From: Lucifuga dentata
Lineage: Eukaryota; Chordata; Actinopteri; Ophidiiformes; Bythitidae
Direction: 5' to 3'
NCBI GenBank assembly: GCA_014773175.1
Contig: VXCM01000744.1
Coordinates: forward strand, 80,956-144,955
DNA length: 64,000 nucleotides
A model generated the notes under the pieces. It had not been told where the DNA came from. It saw nothing but the letters and a program-made list of their open reading frames with translations, and ran no database searches. The position numbers and the translations under genes are program-made. Positions 58,234-64,000 of this stretch are shown here, one piece after another (the stretch's first letter is position 1; every line of letters begins with the position of its first letter).

Positions 58234-58850
58234 ATTAACTCAGCCAAGCAGGTTATGTTGTCACCCTGTGTATGTTTGCATTATAAATTCATAAAGTTAA
58301 GTTTCTGATTGTAACATAACTTGGTAGAACAGTGGGGCAAGAACCCAATGAATTTTGGGGTGGATCCAGGAATTTAAAAAAATATTTTCTAACACTGTGA
58401 GATAGGCTTTTTTTTTTTTTTTTTTTTNTTTTTTTTTTTTTTTTTTTTAATAATTCTGATAATTTCTTCAAAAGTAACACATCAGTCTCAATGAAAAAAC
58501 AAAGAAACAAAAACAAACAGGTATGTTTATCCCATAATAGACTTTGTACAGGTGCACTGTGGTCTTGATCAGGGTAAGAATCCAGATCTGGTGAACTAAA
58601 AGGGAACAGATGGAATTACTGTACAGTAGCAAGTAGTTCAACCAGCTGAGATGATGTTGATTCAATGGCATCCCAACAGTTTTGACGTATCTTTAATACT
58701 TTATGGAGATAAATCCAGAAATATATTCTTTGTTATATTTGTTTCTTTCTCTTTAAGCCAGTATATTATTAGAACAAGATTAATTTTGTCTTGGTTGTTC
58801 TGCCTTGGCGGAGGTATGAGTTTAATGAATTTTTCTTCTAGTTCTGGTTG
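58234..58850 (+). repeat. Fish interspersed repeat, 'CCAAGGAGGTTATGTTTT' type, sense, with gap
   Basis: Starts CAGCCAAGCAGGTTATGTTG (58241) and includes 'agaacccaatgaattttggggtggatccaggaattt' and 'aacactgtgagataggc'. After a poly(T)/N interruption, the far end TGCCTTGGCGGAGGTATGAG lies at 58801-58820. Both ends of the element known from teleosts are therefore recognisable, with decayed or inserted sequence between. An antisense fragment lies at 43160. Confidence 0.7.
58407..58448. other. Poly(T) run with assembly N (58428)
   Basis: An unresolved homopolymer of about 40 T residues split by one N. Confidence 0.9.
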
Positions 58851-61126
58851 TTTCTGTTACAGCAGTGGATTTAATTACTATCAAATCATTACTCAGAATA
58901 AGGTTTAAAATTTTAGGGCACTTTGGTATGTGCTGCTTAATATTTCACCACATAAACAGACGTATTTGAAAGATTTTGGCACACTTTTGGGTCTGTCTCA
59001 AGGTTGTGGAGGAATGGAATGTTAGCTATGCCTCATAAGCATACCTAAAGTTTTTTTTATAGTGAATGTAAATGAGAGGAACAAAAGGTGCAGGGAAATG
59101 CTTGAGGCTGAAATCGCAGACATTCCTCATGATGACCACACTCATTATGACTTTTTGATTGAGGATGATAGCACTGCAGCATTCCCACTGGAAAACACAG
59201 GACACACTTCTATAGGCAATTATGCACTCTAGGTTTTCACAGACAGATTTGCTTTGTTTCCTGGGGGAAAAAAAAAAAAAAATTCCCAAGGCTATTCCAC
59301 GTGTCCCAGAGTGCTAAAATTCTAAAGGCAATTAGCCTCAGTCTCCCGAAAGATCAGCTCCATAGGGATGGCATATGTTTGTTTGTTCAGTCCTTAACGT
59401 TCAGCTGACAGCAAAAATAAATTGCATGCTCTTTTTTAGGTCAAAAGCATGAACTCTGTAATTTACTCTCAAAATATCTCACCCATAGTTCATCTCAGCT
59501 GCATGATCTCGGTTCGTGCTGTCTCAACGTGGGTTTTGATTATGTTATTAATATAGTGTGAAAAAGATGTTCTAATATAGGATGAAAAGTTTTAATTGGC
59601 CTCAGTAATGGTATATTCAGCACCTCATGATTTGTTTTTCAATTGAACTTACTAAACTTCTGAATAGATCACTTACCCCAATATTGATTCTATTTGTTTC
59701 GTCATTGACTCAAAGCTGTCTAAAGTTAAGCATTAGACTGCAAATCTGCTAAGAATTTGTCCCGGCATGCTAACGTTGTGAAAATGTCTCTATGTTTACA
59801 GATATACTCTGGTCTTTACTGTCATTCTCTGCAAGGGTACTTAAAGGTAATGTGTAGTCCAAATCCCTCTTCACTGACAACTGTCATATCAGAAATTATA
59901 AACCTAATAGCTTCTGTCATTCGAAGAGTTCACGGAAAAACATCTCACATCATAAAAGCCTAACCATACTGTAAGAAACGGCTTGTTTTTCTCAGTTTTT
60001 TTTTTAGGTTTTACTGTACTTGTATGTGAGTATCTAAACTCCAGTTACCTTTGAAAACTACATGAAGGTTTAGTTCCATCTCATTATGGTGTGTCAGGAG
60101 TCAGGTGATTTATGTGCTTGTGGTGGAAAATACTTCAGATTTAAGTGTCATTTCAAAGGCAAAGGTTATATTTATTTTCTGCAGACGTTATGTGTTTGGG
60201 AGTTTCATCTCATCTGGATACCAGGCACAAGGAGAGCGTGAGGCATGGAATGCGATGTGGAGGAAGAGAAGGAAAATTAAACGCAGTCATAGGAGAGGCT
60301 TAGTGAAAGTTTCCAGGTTATGTGTGGATGCACAGCAATTTAGTTTCACAACATCAGCTACTCAGGTCTCAAAAGGCAGATTACTACAGTCTAACCACGC
60401 ATTTATGAGCGAACATCATCATGATTATGCAAGTTTTTACCCTGGGTTCAAAATAAAGGAACTCATCATATCCTTACCTAACCTCTTTTGAAACAATGAG
60501 GTGCCTCTGATTATTCATGATAATCAGATCATGTCTACAACACAAAGCGACTGCTGTATCTTTTACAACACAACAAACAATAATGAGCGAGATAGGATGG
60601 CACGTTGCAAGTACTAACTCAGATTAGTCTTGTAGTGCTCTGTTTTTACATTGCTATGTCATAACAGATTTTTTAAATTGTGCTGATGATAAAGGAACTT
60701 CTGCTATATCATACTCCTAACAGCATGGCGGTTCATTTCATTAACCTAACAACCACAAAGTCATTTTAGACCAATTTTAGCCATCGCAGACAGCTGCAAT
60801 ATACACAGGATTGTACAGAGAATTGCTGTTATTTTGCCTGAACTTTGCAATACGCTTCTACATTATATAAAGCAAGCAAAAGGGCACAGTCATGTCAAAC
60901 TATGCTATTTAGTCATTAAAGAAATGATGACAATATTTTTACTAAATCACAGGTAAGGTCATACGTACTTTTAGAACGGTTCAGCTGTTACTATGCATTA
61001 CGTGTACCACAATTATAAAGTTCTAACTGAATTCACAAAGCTCATTAAAGAGGTTTCAAGTGATTCTTAAACAGAAATTTTGATCTGTTGGCAAGTGAAA
61101 AGGTTCAAAAGGCTGTAAGCAGGGTT
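58851..61126. other. Intergenic DNA, no gene recognised
   Basis: The 128-codon plus-strand ORF 60105-60491 is basic in its middle (a WRKRRKIKRSHRRG-like patch) but has no domain I recognise and no flanking gene structure. A CTTAAAGGTAATGTGTAGT string at 59845 resembles the edge of another TTAA-type fish MITE without a visible partner. A14 at about 59269. Confidence 0.4.
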
Positions 61127-61432
61127 GGATTGGCTATCGGGAGAGGCGGGACTTTTCCCAGTGGGCTGTGGCCACTGGAACTTTTTGCACTAATATTAAT
61201 TAAAATTAACTTAAACTAAGCAAACAGTTTTTTTTTCTTTTGAAGAATTTTATTGATGCTTAGATGAAAAATGGAAATGGAATTCTCTAAAAAGAGAAAG
61301 AGTGGTGCAGATAAACAGCAGACAATTATGGAGTTATTCACTCCTGGCATCATTGCATTTTCGTCTGGCCATCCTATACCCCTCCTCCCCAGACACCTTA
61401 AATTCCCGGTAAAATTTAGGATCCCAATGTGA
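61127..61432 (+). mobile_element. Possible hAT-type transposon relic
   Basis: GTTGGATTGGCTATCGGGAG followed by GACTTTTCCCAGTGGGCTG (61127-61169) matches a teleost dispersed repeat of the form 'gttggactggccatcgggcataccgg...cggtgggccg'. About 100 bp later a 53-codon frame (61271-61432) begins MEMEFSKKRKSGADKQQ. It resembles the basic N-terminal start of fish hAT/ZMYM-like transposases, then loses similarity. The join of the two pieces and the lack of downstream domains suggest a heavily deleted copy. Confidence 0.4.
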
Positions 61433-62880
61433 TCCTAGGTTTAATGTATTTGTGAATAAATACTCAACAAAAAAAACTTATGATGGACAAAGTCATTGTT
61501 TCCACACGTCTGTGAGGGTTTTCAGTCATCCAGTGCATTAGGATAATTAGAATTGTTCACGCCGTGGGTAAAGGTGCAAATGACTCTCAGGGGATAAATG
61601 CTGGTTTACTGCTAACCGCTTCTTGGATGAACAGCAATAATCTTTAAGACTTAAAAGTAAGTTCAGTTTCCCTGAAGAACTACTGACTTTATTTCCTTGA
61701 TAATGTTTGGGTCTTATTTTCCTGAGGAGATATTTGATGTTACTTCTGTCTCCTGACACCGTATGTCCAGGCTGCTCAGCTGTGATCTGAATGCAGATTC
61801 TGTCTCTGGAAATAGCAAAGTTCTCCTGAAGAGTGATAAACCACTAATGCGTTTGCGCATCAAAGCAGTTAGTTACCTGTTAAAGGTTAACTGTGTTTCA
61901 GCTGTCCTTTTTATTGTTTCATTCCTCTCTTCAGTCAATGCAAATATGAATAAACCTGATGCTGAAGAAACCTGAGAATTAACAGTACAATATTTAATAT
62001 TTACATATGCGTTTGATATATAAAAGTCATGAAAAATTAAATACTCTCTTGTTTCATCCAGTGTTTATTGTGTCACTGACAAATATCTATTCAATATTTC
62101 ATGTTTATGCTGCTCAGATCTGAGTCACAGGAACATGACTTAATTCTGCCTTTAGCAAACAAAAATCCATGACAGGTCTCAGATAAATCTCAGCAGAATT
62201 TTAGGAGAAGAATGGTTCAAACTTTGCAAAACTTATAAATGTTTTCACTTGTGCAAATTCTCAAAGAGATGTACAAAGTTCCATAGCGGTGTAAGCAGGC
62301 TGTAACGTTTTCTTAAAATCCCTTAACTGTTTCAACTTTCCAAAATATATGAAGTTTCAAATGTAGTGAAACTGCCTGAAAACTGTTGCGTTAAAGTGAA
62401 AAGTTCATATGTTGGTCCTTGATGTCTGACATCAAAATTAGCAAACTACATGTTTATTAATGAAACTCTCAAATCTATCTCAAGAACAAAGTCTAAAGTC
62501 AGCAAGTTACAAATTAGACTATTCAATATTATGAAATTATCATTTATAAAGTTATAATTTAGTTAATCATTTCTGAACAACCCAAGTTTGATGTTTAGCT
62601 CGTGTTATGATCATGTACAATTTTGACAAATTATATGAAGTTGTTTAGTTGCACAAAAACAAAATTATTTGGTGTGTTTCGGTGTTTAAAAGCATTAAAT
62701 AACAACCACATCCACTGCTGCACTAAGATAAAGTTTACTGAAAAGTGCCACATGCAACAAAGGGTTAAAGCCATTACAGCCAACAACAGACTGACCACAG
62801 TGTTGACTTTTATGATATGCAAATTAAAGACAGAGTTATTTATTATTAATTAAAATTAATTAATCTAGGTTGGTGATTAT
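61433..62880. other. Intergenic DNA, nothing recognised
   Basis: AT-rich. No gene, repeat or structured element supported. Confidence 0.45.
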
Positions 62881-63440
62881 ATCGGCAATATTCCAAGCAG
62901 TCTCCTCTTCTTGGACAGTAAATTACTGTTTTCTATGCAGGCTTTGTATTTGATTAACACGTTTATCTTGGGAACATGCAATTATGAAGCCTCCATTAGC
63001 TCTCCATTGTCTTCCCCTTATTGAAATGGATTTTTCTCCTAACCATTCGTGGTGGCCAATCCTTAATTTAATCTGGAGGGTGAGGCAGTATGAAAACATC
63101 AAAGGCCTGCGAGGCAGTACCTTGCTCCCTGTCTAAGTAAAGCCTCGCTAACTCTCCTTCTAAAATAAATGCCCCCTCCACATAATTGGTGGCTGAGGCT
63201 CCAGCTCATGCACACTCCATTTTTTGCTGGAGCCTCCCTTGCGAAAACAAATCCTCCATTCCCGCATCTGCATTACTGCATAGTCACTGCGCTAGAATCC
63301 CCATGGCAACAGACATGTGCAACAGCCTGCCCTCCCCTCCTCCTCCTCCTTCCCTTCCACCCCCACTCCTCTCTCTCCTCACTAAGGAACTTGCAGAGTT
63401 CGAGAATACAAATGTGCAGCATCTTCCACAATGATCTGCA
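62881..63440. promoter_or_regulatory. Candidate conserved regulatory block upstream of a gene start
   Basis: From about 62980 to 63200 the sequence is non-repetitive and mixed in composition. It contains TCAAAGGCC, GCCAATCC (an inverted CCAAT-type box, GGATTGGC), ATAATTGG and TTAATTTAAT cores. At about 63301 there is CCATGGCAACAG, half of an RFX X-box, followed by a C/T-rich tract. It lies 0.5-1 kb upstream of the likely promoter at 63.9 kb. Function is inferred from texture and position only. Confidence 0.3.
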
Positions 63441-63936
63441 GAGGTAAATGCAGTATAAAGGAGAAAAGATAGCTTTCATAATAATCTGTCAACTGAAAAA
63501 TCTCTTTTAGTTCAGCTGGTTGCTATTGGAAACTGCATGAGGACACGGAGAAAGGAGCAACAAGCATAGCAGACAGGCTGGGGGAGGTGGTATATATATT
63601 CGCTCTGACAAGGAAAGACAACCTCTTGTTCTTAGAGGTTTCTGGTCCACAGAACAACATCAAAACCAGTTAAAAGAGCAGGGTCTGCATCACAATGCTT
63701 TTCATTCCATTTTTTTTGTCACCGTAAAATTATCAGATGTGTTGAATAACGCCCTAAGAAACCTTCCTCCTTTGTCATTTTTTTCTCTTTCACATGCTCA
63801 TTCCTTGTCTTCTCCCCCTTTCTTCCTTCATTCCGTGTTTCTGCTCTTTCTATCTCAGCCTGACCTTCGCTGTAATAATATTGTGAATTGGGGTTGCTGC
63901 ATGTGAAGGAGTCAGGCTGACGGTAACCCCTATTTC
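63441..63936. other. Upstream flank of the candidate gene
   Basis: No exon recognised. The 89-codon minus-strand ORF 63719-63988 lies opposite the promoter. Its Lys/Glu/Arg-rich part comes from a pyrimidine-rich stretch at about 63760-63850, so I treat it as chance, although a divergent gene cannot be excluded. Confidence 0.4.
63589..63600 (+). promoter_or_regulatory. TATA-like sequence
   Basis: GGTATATATATT preceded by a G-rich stretch. It could be a TATA box for a start near 63620, or simple (TA)n. No transcript evidence is available from the sequence. Confidence 0.2.
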
Positions 63937-63963
63937 CTGCTTCCGGTTGCGCTGTAAGATGGC
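63937..63963 (+). promoter_or_regulatory. ETS plus YY1-type core promoter
   Basis: TGCTTCCGGTTGCG contains the ETS/GABP core (CTTCCGG) at 63939-63945. It is followed 12 bases later by TAAGATGGCTGC at 63955-63966, a good match to the YY1 initiator-type motif AAGATGGC. Five CpGs occur in the last 100 bases, while CpG is scarce over most of the window. This TATA-less combination is typical of ubiquitously expressed (ribosomal, mitochondrial) genes, with transcription starting tens of bases upstream of the ATG. Confidence 0.6.
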
Positions 63964-64000
63964 TGCACTGTCGAGAGCTCCGAGTCAACTCAGCAAACTT
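63959..64000 (+). CDS. 5' end of an unidentified protein-coding gene, cut by the window edge
   Basis: ATG at 63959 opens a frame of 14 codons (MAALSRAPSQLSKL) that is still open at the last base. Start choice: A at -3 and G at +4 give a strong Kozak context. An in-frame TGA lies upstream at 63884-63886 with no in-frame ATG between, and the ATG overlaps a YY1-type motif, which often places start codons in short 5' leaders. The residues are Ala/Leu/Ser/Arg-rich without acidic residues, which would suit a mitochondrial targeting peptide, but 14 residues are too few to say. I do not recognise the gene. Upstream, ATGTGA at 63901 would be a start-stop mini uORF if transcription begins that far 5'. 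The alternative is a chance ATG within a promoter reading elsewhere. Confidence 0.55.
   Translation, partial: MAALSRAPSQLSKL

Noticed and set aside
60105..60491. 128-codon plus-strand ORF with a basic patch
   Set aside because: No domain, no homologue I recognise, no promoter or splice signals that stand out. Left as probable chance, though a protein search would settle it.
63719..63988. Divergent gene on the minus strand opposite the terminal promoter
   Set aside because: The 89-codon frame is dominated by Lys/Glu/Arg from a pyrimidine-rich stretch, and its ATG lies inside the opposite coding start. Transcript data would be needed to reopen this.
1..64000. CRISPR arrays, operons, bacterial promoters or terminators
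   Set aside because: No regularly spaced short repeats with unique spacers. Composition and repeats are those of vertebrate DNA.
1..64000. tRNA, rRNA or known microRNA genes
   Set aside because: No cloverleaf with intact A and B boxes apart from the decayed SINE head near 44780, and none of the common microRNA sequences I know was spotted on reading. A covariance-model scan would be decisive.

Overview
The window looks like AT-rich intergenic DNA from a ray-finned fish, probably a percomorph. No complete protein-coding gene could be supported on either strand. The fish assignment rests on the repeats: a decayed Tc1-type transposon ending in GGCTGATCGGTGTA, interspersed repeats I know from teleost genomes, and a high density of poly(A/T) and (GT)n tracts. 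No tRNA, rRNA, CRISPR array or bacterial-type operon is visible. The longest ORFs (110-163 codons) are low-complexity, repeat-derived or featureless.

The dominant theme is one inverted-repeat transposon family, called here the TTAAAGGACC family. Seven complete or near-complete copies (404-614 bp) lie at 10450, 12062, 29799, 31663, 36659, 52532 and 56430. Partial copies lie at about 8690, 18591 and 32788. The best-preserved copies are bounded by TTAA on both sides and have inverted ends reading AAAGGACCATACCAG...CTGGTATGGTCCTTT. This fits a non-autonomous element of a TTAA-targeting superfamily; Kolobok/T2 is my best guess. The copy at 31663 is an almost perfect fold-back with arms of about 265 bp.

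Layout. 0-9 kb holds a diverged repeat (412), whose sister is at 33522, a T2-like fragment with a 39-bp direct repeat (4396), a GC-rich patch (6122) and assembly gaps. 9-14 kb holds three family members, one nested inside a second DNA element (11923-13465). 14-20 kb is mostly featureless. 20.5-21.8 kb is the Tc1 element. 23-25 kb has microsatellites, a purine-rich tract and a fish interspersed repeat. 25-30 kb is mostly unassigned. 30-34 kb is a dense repeat cluster: a LINE tail, the fold-back element, a Tc1 transposase relic and the sister repeat. 36.7-38.1 kb has another family copy and gapped homopolymers. 39.5-41.6 kb has three CTCF-like motifs. 43-47.2 kb has several fish repeats, a perfect 20-bp inverted repeat and a short MITE. 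52-59 kb has two more family members, a LINE tail and a long CCAAGGAGG-type repeat. 61.1-61.4 kb has a possible hAT relic.

The right edge differs. From about 63.9 kb CpGs appear, followed by an ETS-like CTTCCGG, a YY1-like AAGATGGC and an ATG in good Kozak context at 63959. That frame stays open for 14 codons to the end of the window. This is probably the 5' end of a housekeeping-type gene that continues outside.

Several odd structures are assembly products. At four places a 62-67 bp segment is duplicated exactly on either side of a single N. Others sit at N-interrupted homopolymers.
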